From Anoplopoma fimbria (taxonomy: Eukaryota; Chordata; Actinopteri; Perciformes; Anoplopomatidae): a stretch of 64,000 nucleotides of DNA. Within the stretch, counting starts at the first letter, position 1; each line of letters begins with the position of its first letter. The position numbers and the translations under genes are program-made. Under the pieces are notes generated by a model. It worked only from the letters and a program-made list of their open reading frames with translations, was not told the origin of the DNA and did not search any database. Positions 52,901 to 63,594 of the stretch are shown one piece after another. The stretch is from positions 19,590,834 through 19,654,833 of the forward strand of contig NC_072449.1 of assembly GCF_027596085.1 (NCBI RefSeq), written 5' to 3'.

Positions 52901-54414
52901 TTAGCAAAACCCAAAATATATCTCCATAAATCTGTCACCTGCTATTTCACCTGTCAACAGGTCTATTTCAAGTTATTTCAAGTGGTGGAGGACTGTACTG
53001 CATTCAAACTTTTGCAGAGCATTATCAGTATAATTGACTTGCAAAAGTAAAAGAAACCGCTGTGCAAGCAAGAGGCCCTGTACAAGATAATTATATGTAA
53101 TATTGTTGGATTAAAATAGCTGATTTAACAAATATGAAGCAGTTACATAATTCAACACTTAGTTGAGGTGGAGCATATCTAAACTCTGTATATTTTTTAC
53201 ACAGTTAAATATATTGTATAACAAGGCCCAATGTGTAATTCATATGCTCATTATAGTTAATTTAAAATCATAATTAGTAAATCAGTGCCAATGGTTGTTA
53301 AATTCCTTCAAATTGTAGTTCCCTTCCACCACTACCACTACTTAATTAATTAAAACTCAAGTTGTAGTGCTTCATATTAAACTTCTCTGCTATTTCTGTC
53401 TCCCTCTGTAGGGGAGCTTGGATAACATGAGCATCATCATCGTCTGCTTCCCCGGTGCCCCCCAGGTGTCACAAGAGGCACTGCAGCAGGAGGCAGAGCT
53501 GGAGAAACAGATTGATTTGAAAGTGGAAGGTGAGTCAATCAAACCCCCTAAAACAAAACCCTCTACACTTTAAACTGCTGTTAGCTCCTTTATTTATAAC
53601 TCTACTGTTTTGACAATCTCCCTTCACAGAAATTATACAGCTGATGAGGTCCAGAGATGAGGACCCGGACCTTTTGTATGTAATCAAATTCCTGGCTGCT
53701 GAAGAGATGCCAGGGCTCCCACCAGGAGGAGGCATCACCAGCAAGTCAGTGCCGCCCACCCCAAACTGAACACATTCAATTTTTTTAGAGACTCAAAACA
53801 CAAATCTTTCTAACATAATGACGCTGTTTTCCTCTTTGCAGGCGAGACTGTATAATCTCTTCATATCAGAAACACATCATGACTGTCAAATCTCAGGAGC
53901 CTATGGTAAGACATACCAGTCACATGACGTTACATTTGGACGTAATTAGATGAAGGTAATTTAAACAATATCAGCCGTTATCTCCCAATAATGTGCCTAA
54001 TTTCCAATTTTCTAAGGCTGCTCCAAATAAGTTTTTCATTATTGATTTTGTCTATTGCTTTTTCAGTTAACTGTTTAATCATTTTGTCCATAAAACTAGT
54101 AAACAACAACTAAAAACTAATTAAAACTGTTATGAGCCCAAGTCTTTTGAGTTATTGCAAAAATAATTGACTGATTATTGGTAATTAAAATAATTGTTAG
54201 GAATAATGACAATAATGGTAAAAACTAAAGAACTTATTCAATGATTTCTCTTGAAACAAAATGAACCGCAAGTCATGAACTTGGATTTTTAAAAGCACTT
54301 TCTGCTCTTTGTAAGTAACCAAGTAATGTCTACAATGCAGATATTTAATGTTGGTGACTTTACTGTCTTGTGACGTTTCAGGACATGGAAGGATCGGAGG
54401 AGGACTCAAACTAA
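49581..54414 (+). CDS. ppm1n: PP2C-family Ser/Thr phosphatase PPM1N
   Basis: Six exons (49581-49986, 50841-51412, 53412-53529, 53630-53744, 53842-53905, 54382-54414) join in phase to 435 residues. The protein is a Mg/Mn-dependent Ser/Thr phosphatase of the PPM1A/B/N branch. Metal-site residues: Asp91 (QMEDAH), Asp113-Gly114 (DGHAG), Asp287-Gly288 (ACDGVWD) and Asp330 (LDNMS). The 22-residue spacing between the first two and 43 between the last two equal those recalled for PPM1A. Other family marks are [31 protein letters not shown] and LPPGGG. The N-terminal extension of about 70 residues has a basic hydrophobic segment and an acidic patch. It lacks the MG start that PPM1A/B use for myristoylation. 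The first ATG after the upstream stop is at 49581. PPM1N, rather than PPM1A or B, is inferred from the N-terminus and from rtn2 as neighbour; the a/b paralogue is not determined. Confidence 0.9.
50841..51412 (+). CDS. ppm1n: ppm1n coding exon 2 (main catalytic exon)
   Basis: A 572-bp exon after acceptor TTTCCCACAG, encoding residues 136-326 with [17 protein letters not shown] and ACDGVWD. Donor AAG|GTGAGA at a codon boundary. The open frame that continues to 51553 is intron read-through. Confidence 0.92.
53412..53529 (+). CDS. ppm1n: ppm1n coding exon 3
   Basis: Encodes [17 protein letters not shown] and the start of the C-terminal helices ([16 protein letters not shown]). It contains the last metal-site Asp. 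Acceptor CTCTGTAG; donor GAAG|GTGAGT. Confidence 0.9.
53630..53744 (+). CDS. ppm1n: ppm1n coding exon 4
   Basis: Encodes [20 protein letters not shown] through LPPGGGITS. This matches the C-terminal helical domain of PPM1A-type phosphatases. Acceptor CTTCACAG; donor GCAA|GTCAGT. Confidence 0.87.
53842..53905 (+). CDS. ppm1n: ppm1n coding exon 5
   Basis: Encodes [21 protein letters not shown]. Acceptor CTTTGCAG; donor ATG|GTAAGA. Confidence 0.82.
54010..54192. repeat. Degraded fish repeat in ppm1n intron 5
   Basis: The pattern GGCTGCTCC ... CATTATTGATTTTGTC ... CAGTTAACTGTTTAATCATT TTGTCCATAAAAC is a diverged member of a common teleost AT-rich interspersed family. In intact copies it reads like 'gattattttcattatcgatt'. 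Recognised from memory of fish sequences; boundaries are approximate. Confidence 0.5.
54382..54414 (+). CDS. ppm1n: ppm1n coding exon 6 with stop
   Basis: Short last exon [10 protein letters not shown] and TAA after acceptor CGTTTCAG. It gives an acidic C-terminus. Its small size makes it less certain than the others, but phase and stop fit. Confidence 0.75.
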   Translation, partial: DMEGSEEDSN

Positions 54415-55504
54415 GCCGTTTCCATGGAAACAAAATATCACCTGCATCCCCATCTCCATGTAGACCAGCTCAACTTCACATTTAAGATGTGCACTAAACT
54501 AACCAGTTCTTTGTGTGTAATATATTTATCTTTGAGCATTTTCTTTCAGGCCAGTTAAAGTGGAATTTAAATCAAACAACCAATGTGTTAGCTGTTTTTT
54601 TGTAATATATGCACAATACTTTAATTTATTGAGGTAGTATTTATCAATATGTAACCACATAGTGCCTGGGAAGACACTGATCTATCTGCACAAGATTCTG
54701 GTTAAGGCAGCTATTTTTAAATGATTGTCTGATATTGTAAACAAACTATATTTTGTTGATTTAATTATCTGACCTATTCTAATGAAACAAATCACACAAA
54801 AACTAAAATAATGTTGCGCTATTCTAAAAAACAACTTGAATGTATTTAATGTACGTGCTCCACACGTGGACCACATGTGTATCAGAGAGTTTCACAATGG
54901 AACGCAGTATCTCTCAGTAAATAATTTGTTTGCACAATGCTGTCAAGGAGCAAGGGTGATATGGATAGCAATGACTTGTCATAGCAAGAACATAAATATA
55001 TGCCACGAGAGAAGAAAGCCAGAGGGAGAGACACAAAAGGAGAAGGAACGCAGGAGAGAGCTAGAGAAAGAGATGGAGGAGTGGAGGGCCATAGAAGGGT
55101 AAAGAGGATGAGATGTTACCAGGAATTAGCACACATACCTCATTAAACGTGGCTCTTTAGAGAGGATGTGTGATGTGTCACTGTGTGATTTAATAATTGT
55201 TCTCTTGCAGGAAACTTATTTGCACAGAACACAAAAATAGTATAGTGTGTCCCAGTATTATACATTTAAAATTAGAGATAGATACTATAAAATGAAGGGG
55301 AAACTTAATTTGCTTATGCTGTGAGCTGTGTTTTTGATACATTTTTCATTTTACCACTTTACATTTGAGTCATCTGTCCCACTTATTCTGGTCATTTACA
55401 GTAGTTTAGCACTCCAATTTGATATTTAATAATTTCTCAACTAACTAGTGGAAAATGTCTGTCACAATGTTTGACAGCCCATTGTTGTGTCCTTTAATTG
55501 TTTG

Positions 55505-55669
55505 CTTTGTCTAACCAACGGTCCAATTTACAAAGACGCTGAGATATTAGACCATAGAAAAAGAAAGAAAATCCCAATTTTCAAATCTAAGTAGTTTGGA
55601 ACCATGCTTTTTTGTAATTTTTCTGTTTGAAAAATTAGTCCAATGATTAATTGGTTATCAAGATAGTTG

Positions 55670-55670
<1 letters not shown>
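55505..55670. repeat. Degraded AT-rich fish repeat beside (CA)n
   Basis: Contains GTCCAATGATTAATTGGTTA TCAAGATAGTTGCC, a diverged copy of the same family seen at 54010-54192. It directly abuts a (CA)n tract. Confidence 0.5.
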
Positions 55671-55733
<63 letters not shown>

Positions 55734-55768
55734 ACACACACACGCACACACACACACACACACACACT
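55671..55768. repeat. (CA)n microsatellite with CG interruptions
   Basis: About 98 bp of (CA)n with three CACG variants, abutting a degraded dispersed repeat. Confidence 0.95.
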
Positions 55769-56739
55769 GAAAACCTGTCTGAAAACCTAATATCAGAATA
55801 AAGTTTGGTTCGCTCATTTTATAGCAATGTCTTGACATGAAGATGCTTGCTTTGAATTAACAATCCTGCATTCCATTCAAACATACAAACCCAAATAAAA
55901 GTGTGTAGGACATTCAGCACACAGATGGAAAACTATAGAAGAGACAAATATATCGTACCACCATTCCTCCCTTAGCCCATCTTAAGAAATAACAATTAAA
56001 ATAAAAAGGTTAAAGTCAAAGTCAAGACTACCTATGAGGGACTTTAATGGGCTCTCTTCGGCAGTCATGTGTTCTTCACAATATGTTGTGAAGGTGTGGC
56101 GAGGCTCAGCACCTCTGTATGAATTGACTTAGCAGAGCTTTTATTGGACAGAGTCCTTCTCACCTCCTAACTCCTGACAAGTCAGAAACTCTAAAATATT
56201 CAACTCAGGACGGCACTGTTCAGCTGGGAACACTCGTGGACAAAGATAAGAGGAAGAAGAGGTGGATAAGAAGAAAAAGTCGGGAAAGCTGAGACAGACA
56301 ATGTGAGTTAAACTGTGACTGTGTTTGGGTGATATTTAGATAAGCAACAGTGGGACAGAGAGCTTTGTGTTGCCCCACAAAGGGATGGTGCTGGGTTTGA
56401 ACCTGACCTGGCCGGTTTCTATGTTCTAAAGACATACTAGAAGCAGCTCTTTACAATATAATGGCCACCAGAGGGCTCCTACACCAGCAAATCAGGTAAA
56501 GCTTGTATCTTCAAGATGTCCGCTTTTCATAGGAACTAACAGAAATGTCATTGCATTGAGTTTTCAGATGGTTTCATGAGCCTAATAGCTATTAAAGGGT
56601 CTCAATGCAATATTTTTTATTGATCAGGACAGTATAGCTAAATATAACAGTGAATATGTGATAAATATAGAAAAAAATCATAAATTATCCATCAAATTAA
56701 GCGCGAGAATAAGAGATATAATGATTTTCTGTGTTCACT

Positions 56740-56742
<3 letters not shown>

Positions 56743-56794
<52 letters not shown>
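56743..56794. repeat. (TA)n microsatellite
   Basis: About 26 TA units. It is followed by a tandem pair of GTAAAATTAAAC. Confidence 0.95.
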
Positions 56795-56796
<2 letters not shown>

Positions 56797-57354
56797 TAAA
56801 ATTAAACGTAAAATTAAACGTTTTTTACAGTGTCATAAGAAGTAAAGGGGTCCATTTGATGCCTTTAAATTATTTCTTTGATATATGTATGTGCTTTGCT
56901 TTGGGACACAAAAATGCTTTGGTTGGCTTCTGGTGTAATTTAAATTCCCTTTGTGTGTGAAAAGTTTTTATTATTCCTGTGATAGACCCGTTGATGCATT
57001 GTAATGTTTGGCTGAAACTAATAAGATTAAACTAAAACAAACCAGTCCGAGTGACAGGGTTGCTTGTAAAATGATAGTCCTTTTATTGGCCAATCAGAAG
57101 TCTGCGTGTCACCTGATCTTAACATGTCAAAGCAGTTAATTGAATTGATACAGGCACCCTCCCCTGTGTTTAACCCCCTTCTTCCCCCTGTGTTTAACAT
57201 GGAGCAAACCGAGGAGGTATGGATAGATCAAAAACTTAAGCACAGCAACAGTTGGCCAACTCTTCCGACAAAACTTCCGTGTAAGCATGCCTATCCACAA
57301 TGAAATGATGCCCTTTTAATCTTAATATATGTCACCCACCTGCAGCCCGGCACG

Positions 57355-57735
57355 ATGCCTCTGAACTCAGGAGACACCAGGTACGGCAGCGTGGCGGGCC
57401 CCGGGCTGGCGGCCAACCTGGGCGGCTCGGAGGCGGCCCCGCTGCTCATCCCGGAGCCTGAACCTGACCCGGAGCCCGTCCAGCGGTGGCAGCCCCTGAC
57501 CAGGGAGGAGCTGGAGGTCGCAGCGGGGGTCCCGGGTGGAGGAAGGCGCGCTGTTACCTGGTGGTGCTGTTCTGGCTGGCCTGGCTGGCCATGCTCGCCA
57601 TCTCCATCGCCATCATAGTCATGAGCCCCAAGCCGGTCGAAACGCCGCTCAAGTGGTGGCAGAAGTCTCTGTTCTACCAGCTGGAGCCTGAACTGCTCAC
57701 GGAGGAGCAAGCCGACGGGTCAGGGGGCATCGATG
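57355..57735 (+). CDS. slc3a2: slc3a2 coding exon 1 (frameshifted)
   Basis: Start ATG at 57355 with A at -3. Frame 1 reads MPLNSGDTRYGSV to EELEVAAG, then goes out of frame and would stop at 57618. The membrane segment is in another frame from about 57528 to the donor GATG|GTGAGT. No ATG opens the membrane-segment frame before the segment; only a GTG at 57486 does. An alternative start therefore does not explain it. The exon is strongly GC-rich and CpG-rich. Confidence 0.85.
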
Positions 57736-60652
57736 GTGAGTGAATACCGGTATTATTAGGAACATACAAATGTGACCCTCCTCCTCCTCCTCCTGGTGGC
57801 CCACTTAAGGTTTACTTTTTTACATTTTGTAAAATCAAAAGAAAAGCGTCATGGTGCTGCCAAGAGTTTTTATGGTGACCTTTTATGATCCTTAATGTTT
57901 TGAGACAAATGCAAAAATATGAGCTACTGGGCCCCTATTAATCAGCTCTTTCCACTCATCTATGTAATATATGCAGTTTTCTATGCTCGAATACAAACTA
58001 GTTCCAGACTTAGTGTTGCAATTTGATTACATGCATTGGTTAAAGAAATATGCAAAATGTAAGAACAAAACTGAAACGTTAGTGTTTGACACAGGCGCAT
58101 CCTGAGACATGTTAAGGCCCTTATCATGTCCGATGACACTGCGGATTTAATTATGCCTTTTCTCAAACACATTACAATTTAGACAGCGCAATCTGGTTGA
58201 CACACTTTGAGCTGTCTGGGCCTCCCAGATAAGTTGCCCACTGAGTTGTCTGGTTAGTAACATAGCCTTGCTCAAAGATTGTTTATTGGTGGAGATCCAG
58301 TTCTTCCAGTGAATACCAGCTGGCTGATATTAATCAGAGAGCTATGCTGACACTGTATGTTAACATTCAGTCCGACCATAGTAGACATTTTTTAACTTTT
58401 CTTGATTACCAAGAATACTTATCTGATGCCAATGTGTGTCATACTTCGCATTGAGGAGTTGATAACTCCTTCCTCTGGGCGGAAAGCTACTTTATCTTTC
58501 ACAACACTGTGGTAGGCAGCGTAATATTTTTGGCTACCACATGCTTGCAACTAACTTTAGAGAAGAGATTCAGAGAGAACTGGTATTTTGTTGTTTTGAT
58601 CCTCTGCAGGGAAATTCACCAACTAAAAGATGTTACAGTACAATTGTGCTTTGATAAGTAATCTTGGAAAACTACATATATCTGTTACATACAACTTGAA
58701 ACATGAAAAACTAGACATAAGTAGGTACTAAATACTATTTGAACAAAACATGAATTGCAACTACATAATGTATTGAGACAAAAAAAGTAAAAAAAGAAAA
58801 ATGAATAAGACTAATGTTGAATCTCTCTCAAGCGCTGTGTGAGCAGCTGCCCTACCTCAGGTCCCTGGGTATAGGAGCCCTAATCCTGGAGGGTCTGTTC
58901 GACAGGAAGGCCTCTCCTTTAAACCTCAATGCAACTGGTGAAAGATTTGGGACCTTGCCGCAGATCCAGCATCTGCTTGCAGAGAGCATCAAAGCAGGTG
59001 AGTGATGGTCTTCTTTTTTCCAAACAGCCTGCATAGGTGGACTTAATGAGACTTTTTATTGGGCCTGCAGATCTCAAAGTGGTGTTGGACGTCTGTGAAG
59101 TGGATCTATTGGGACCTCAGGATGTAACGGGAAACACAGACAAGACATCAAACTTCTCAGCCACAGTACATGTAAAAAAAAATATTCTCTGGGCATGCTA
59201 CTTAAACATGTTAAGTTCTCAGTGATGCTGGACTTCTTAAAACGTGACGATGCTTTTCCACAGCATGCACTTCGGTTCTGGCTGGAGCAAGGTGCCACAG
59301 GCTTTGCAATCTGCGACACAGATGCAGCATATTCAGAAAAGGTAACATGATGCTCACGCATGTTTTGATTTCTAACAAGCAGAGTTCCCACAAACTCAAA
59401 ACTATTAATACATATTTCAGACTCTCCTGGAGTGGAAAGGTGTCTTCAAAGAATTCAGCAGTGAGGGCAAGGAAAGGTATCGTTATACATGCAGTGCAGA
59501 GATGTTTTGTTTATTTTTTAATATAAAATGAAGCTCAAAATTTGCCCGTCTCTTCAGGATTGTGGTGGTAAAACAGACGAGAGACTTTCTGCCTCCTCTA
59601 AAGTCCTTCAGCCAAGACAATGTTACGCTGGTAGATATGGTCATGAGGTCAATTCTGCCATCTTCACAACACCTCCTGTCTGCTAAGGAAGTCGCTGATG
59701 CCATAGAGACACACCTGCAAACAGGAGAAGAAGACATATGGCCCAGCTGGACAGTAAGATGCATGGGCTACCAATGTTTAAAATAGTTGCAGATTCATTT
59801 TCGGTTGATCAACTTATCGTTTCAGTATTAACTGTAAGAAATAATTTACTGTTTTCTGCAGGTTCAAGGTAAAGCATCCGTTGACCTGAAGAAATTACTC
59901 CTGGTGTTGGTGATGACTCTGCCAGGGTCACCTGCAGTCCAGTATGACGAAGACATCGACCAAACACAGGTGAAGTCCCGCCAGAGACTTTGAATCCATA
60001 AATTATTCAATAAGTTCACATAACCAAATAAAGCTTTTCTGTCTCACAGAATGTGCCTCTGAAAGTCAACTCGTTACATGGACACACAAACAAATCATCA
60101 GACACCTATACTGTGAGCAATAAAACCGGATCGCCCTCTAGAAATACTTTAGTATTTCCATAGTCCATTCAACTAATATAATGTTAAAGGCACAACGCCT
60201 TAGTTTGGTAGGTTACTGTCTGACTCTTCTCTCTACAATCCCTTCCTCAGGACAAGGAGAAGAAGCGTTCAGCTGCAGCTCTCTTCTCCACCCTCAGTCA
60301 CTCCAGAGCCAGAGAAGAAGCTCTTCAGTTTGGCAGTTTCACTTTCCTCCCCTTCAATTCTTCCACCAACTCCTCCTCTTCCTCCTCTAACTCCACTCTT
60401 CCCTCTCCTTCATCCCCCCCGATCCTGGCCTTCTTGCGCTCCTGGGGTTGCGTCCACTTCCTCATTCTGCTCAACGTCGGGCCCGAGCCTCATGCCCTGG
60501 ATCCCGCCTGGGCCCCGAGCCTGCCCAAAGCTGGAGTCTTTGTGACCAACACGGGACTGGACCGCTTGGGGTCGACAAATCTGGACACATTGGAACTGCG
60601 GCCCCACGAAGCCATCGTCATCAAACTGTTTGAGGCAGGGAGCTACTCGTAG
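57355..60652 (+). CDS. slc3a2: 4F2 heavy chain, frame broken in exon 1
   Basis: Nine exons: 57355-57735, 58833-58997, 59071-59171, 59264-59341, 59421-59476, 59558-59753, 59862-59969, 60050-60112, 60251-60652. 4F2hc is a type II membrane glycoprotein with a catalytically dead alpha-amylase-like ectodomain; it brings SLC7 light chains to the plasma membrane. Order: acidic/proline-rich cytosolic part starting MPLNSGD, LTREELEVAAG, WRKARCY, a membrane segment LVVLFWLAWLAMLAISIAII, KWWQKSLFYQL, then the ectodomain with ALRFWLEQGATGFAICD and VMTLPGSPAVQY. The exon sum is 1550 nt, one short of a multiple of three. The frame changes at the five-G run 57525-57529, where six G would restore it to about 516 residues. 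The ectodomain lacks the cysteine that normally links to the light chain just after the membrane. A Ser/Asn-rich insert with three N-glycosylation sequons lies in the last exon. MPLN-type N-termini suggest the fish 'a' paralogue, from memory. Confidence 0.88.
58833..58997 (+). CDS. slc3a2: slc3a2 coding exon 2
   Basis: Encodes ALCEQLPYLRSLGIGALILE through LLAESIKA, the first barrel-like strands of the amylase-like domain. Acceptor TCTCTCAAG; donor GCAG|GTGAGT. Confidence 0.85.
59071..59171 (+). CDS. slc3a2: slc3a2 coding exon 3
   Basis: Encodes DLKVVLDVCEVDLLGP through NFSATVH. Acceptor GGCCTGCAG; donor CAT|GTAAAA. Contains one N-glycosylation sequon (NFS). Confidence 0.85.
59264..59341 (+). 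CDS. slc3a2: slc3a2 coding exon 4
   Basis: A 26-codon exon HALRFWLEQGATGFAICDTD AAYSEK. It matches the DALEFWLQAGVDGFQVRD block of 4F2hc. Acceptor TTCCACAG; donor AAG|GTAACA. Confidence 0.88.
59421..59476 (+). CDS. slc3a2: slc3a2 coding exon 5
   Basis: Encodes TLLEWKGVFKEFSSEGKE plus two bases. Acceptor ATATTTCAG; donor AAAG|GTATCG. Confidence 0.83.
59558..59753 (+). CDS. slc3a2: slc3a2 coding exon 6
   Basis: Encodes RIVVVKQTRDFLPPLKSFSQ through EEDIWPSWT. Acceptor TCTCTTCAG; donor ACA|GTAAGA. Contains one NVT sequon. Confidence 0.85.
59790..59832. repeat. Degraded fish repeat piece in slc3a2 intron 6
   Basis: GTTGCAGATTCATTTTCGGT TGATCAACTTATCGTTTCAG resembles the end of the AT-rich family seen at 54010 and 55505. 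Short, so tentative. Confidence 0.4.
59862..59969 (+). CDS. slc3a2: slc3a2 coding exon 7
   Basis: Encodes VQGKASVDLKKLLLVLVMTL PGSPAVQYDEDIDQTQ. The MTLPGSP block matches MLFTLPGTP of 4F2hc. Acceptor TTTCTGCAG; donor CAG|GTGAAG. Confidence 0.88.
60050..60112 (+). CDS. slc3a2: slc3a2 coding exon 8
   Basis: A 21-codon exon NVPLKVNSLHGHTNKSSDTY T between acceptor GTCTCACAG and donor ACT|GTGAGC. Contains one NKS sequon. Confidence 0.8.
60251..60652 (+). CDS. slc3a2: slc3a2 coding exon 9 with stop
   Basis: Encodes DKEKKRSAAALFSTLSHSRA to HEAIVIKLFEAGSYS and TAG. The first part matches SLLSLFRRLSDQRSKE of 4F2hc and the end matches LEPHEGLLLRF. A Ser/Asn-rich stretch FNSSTNSSSSSSNSTL sits in between, with three overlapping N-glycosylation sequons. 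Acceptor CTTCCTCAG. Confidence 0.88.
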   Translation, partial: DKEKKRSAAALFSTLSHSRAREEALQFGSFTFLPFNSSTNSSSSSSNSTLPSPSSPPILAFLRSWGCVHFLILLNVGPEPHALDPAWAPSLPKAGVFVTNTGLDRLGSTNLDTLELRPHEAIVIKLFEAGSYS

Positions 60653-60845
60653 AGCTTAGAGCAGTCAATTGTGATGAGATTTAGCTATCTGGATTTGAGT
60701 TTTCCTCTCACAGAGTGACAAAAGTCTGACACAATCGTTTATTTTTAAAGGGGTGATTGTATTGGCTCGGGGTCATCATGTAGAGACAAGCTGTGAGAAA
60801 CCGTTGAAGTGGGGCTTTAAGCAGTATCTTATGTTTGTATACCAT

Positions 60846-60851
60846 AATAAA
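60846..60851 (+). promoter_or_regulatory. Candidate slc3a2 polyadenylation signal
   Basis: AATAAA about 195 bp past the slc3a2 stop. It is the first AATAAA in the 3' flank. The duplicated block begins five bases later. Confidence 0.5.
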
Positions 60852-60855
60852 AAAA

Positions 60856-61123
60856 ACTGAATTATTCACATTTTCAGTGATGACAGACTTTTGATGAAAC
60901 AGTTTGTTGAAAAACATGTTGGGATAAAATAACATGTAAATAGACTGTACTATAGTTGTATTTTTTTTGTGTATAAATGGTGAAACCATTAGTGACTCAC
61001 TAAAGATATAACAGATTTAGACTTAATTTATATGATAATAAGTGATATAGTTGCATTAGTGCCGGGGAAAAGAGAGGATGGTGTGCATGTGGGTCGAAGT
61101 TTGTTTAAAAGGTACTAAACAAA
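60856..61123 (+). repeat. Duplicated block, copy A
   Basis: Starts ACTGAATTATTCACATTTTC and ends GGTACTAAACAAA. It is near-identical to copy B at 63595-63899 in the same orientation. It lacks about 30 bases found in copy B just before CAGATTTAGAC, and the two differ in a second short stretch after ATAGTTGTATTTTTT. Confidence 0.95.
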
Positions 61124-63594
61124 GACTAAAATGAACTCCAGAGGTTAATTCTTCCTGAGACTGGGAAAGTAACCCACGCTACATTGGTGTTGCAAAAAGT
61201 CAGCCAACTGTCTTAACTGCCGATAAAACAAACCACATTGTGAGCCACATCCTAATTACTCTTGTTTGTGAATTCTTATTCTCTCAAACCCATGGGTGAT
61301 CTTTTATTGAGCAACTCAAGTGTGGTTACAAAGCAAATTAAGTTTTGCAACTGCTTTAATTTACTTCATATTAATATTTTTGACACTATAATGTCACTGA
61401 CAAGTGGTTGCCTGATGAGGAACTATTAGCAATGCATATCCAGTTTTGGAAATGTGTACTCATTAACCACACTGTGGTGCTACAGCACCAGCCACTGCTC
61501 TGCTGCTCTTCCAACTATAACTTTTACATGACACTTCAGGTCAGTGTTTAACTAAATCATGATTTTCTGAAGATGGCTATATGGAATACCTATATTAATA
61601 CATAAAATGAGACTGTTTAAATCAGTCATCATTCAGTTCTTCCAGGATTGTTTATGTTAGGAGCAATCCTTATTTCCAACACAAACCAGCAGTTACTAAT
61701 GTGAATATTTATATCAGTATTAACACTAAAGCTTTATGTTACACTGAGTTACATGTCTGACTATCAGTAAACCGCTCACATTTTAGAAATGAACACGTGG
61801 TTTGCATCATTTTACAGTTTTGAGCAATCCAAAATCAGATTGAAATTCAAAACCTTAGGCTGTGTCATGAACTCTGATTGCTAACGGGTTAAATCATAAC
61901 AGTTAAAAAAAAAAAAACTTTCTCAACCATCTGAATATCACTTTCACATATACGACTAAAAATGCATTTTCCAAAATCAGCAATCAATTACATAACCTAC
62001 TGACTTTCTTTCATTCTGACAATATTACTTTCATCTGAAACTTGATATACTGGAACATTTTATTGTCATGTAACTTAATGATGCTCCGTTTAGAGTTGTT
62101 GCATACAGTAAAAGAATCTCTCCAAATGGCCACAGTCTTGTGCATCTCAAATAAATGTTCCCCCGTAGTTGATGTTAAGGGTCGTAACAAGACAAAAACA
62201 AATGATTGTCTACACTTATACACAATCTTCTTCTGTTTATCTGTTCACTACATCCATTTCATATACTGTAAACGCAGAGTAAACATGCACAGGCATGGCA
62301 GTCAAAAAACTAGGACTGAGAAAAAGAACAGTAGGATTGTTAAACATCTAAAATCAGCATAAACATTTCTCATTGGGAACATACACAGACATATGTTGTG
62401 TGTTTTTATCTTCTTATATCAATATTTTATTTAACATGAACAAAATGTGTACCATATAATGAAGAATATCTTCTTTCTTTTATGTATTTTTTCATTCATT
62501 TCGATGAATGTACAACGCAACGTGTCTGTCTTGCCTCGGGTCATGCATGCCTGAGTATTTAAAGATTATACAGCAAAAAGTTTATGTGCAACACAGCCAA
62601 AAAATAAAAATAAAACATAAAGTAACTCAAATTACCATCTCTGCAATTCACTGCAGAAAACCAAACCAGCACAACTGTAAGGACACACACCATTGAACAT
62701 GGTGAAAAGGCATAAATACACTCCATTTAAAATGCAGTTAAAGTCACAACAACCTAAACTAAATTTCACAGAGCTTTTTATTTTGCAGCAGAGTTTGACA
62801 TTCACAGACAAGCATCATAGGTAGTTTGTAAATCACTGAGAATGATAAGGAGGGAAGCAGAGTTCATGCAATAAAGTGACATTATCAGCTGGAAAGGTTT
62901 TAGCTTCTATCTTTATCTTTTTAACCGGTCTTCAGCTGCTGAACCAGTTTGGCATCCTGGATATAACCTTCAAACCCATAATGTAGACATTTCTGATTTT
63001 CAGTGAAATCTCTTTTTCTTTTTCCAAAAAATATATAAGATTTATTCAGGGAGTGCAGTTAGTGACAGTGTGGGCTCCATCGTAGCTCTGACAGCTTGAC
63101 AGACTAGAAACAGATGGCTGGTTTTAGCGAAGGAGCAATTATTCATAGTTCGATACTAAAGTGGCCTTCTTAACCCTTGTAACTCAGCTCTCAGGTGTGG
63201 TTTGGAATAGACTAACATTTTGTCCAGGCTTTTATTTTATTCTATAAACCAATCTGATTTCTTGACAGAAGTTTGGAGTTAAACTTCAAAAATGGGCAGA
63301 TTTTAGCATCTTTACTTTGAATACATTGCATTTTAGGAATGATAGGGTCATTTGATTATTTTTGTATAATGGGTCCTCACAAAAAACGGAAATGTATGAT
63401 TCTGTAATATTAATACATATACCACATGTTCATATTCAGAGTACTAGCTGTCTGTGCAGGTGCTGCTGCACTGTGATTCAGAGTACTCTCTGGTAGGAGC
63501 AAGACACATTTCCAAAACCATCACAGGTACAATGTCACACAGGTGGAACACAGACTATAGTATGTACTATATATGCAGGCTATAGTCAGGGAAG

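Larger units (their letters stand above)
54415..57354. other. Intergenic region ppm1n to slc3a2
   Basis: Holds the ppm1n 3' UTR side, a degraded AT-rich repeat and an adjoining (CA)n tract (about 55505-55768), a possible degraded SINE piece near 56380-56435, a (TA)n tract at 56743-56794, and the slc3a2 promoter side. The open frame at 57106-57303 ends before slc3a2 and has no family features. Confidence 0.5.

Noticed and set aside
57106..57303. 65-residue open frame just upstream of slc3a2
   Set aside because: Ends before the slc3a2 ATG, shows no family features and lies in the probable 5' flank.
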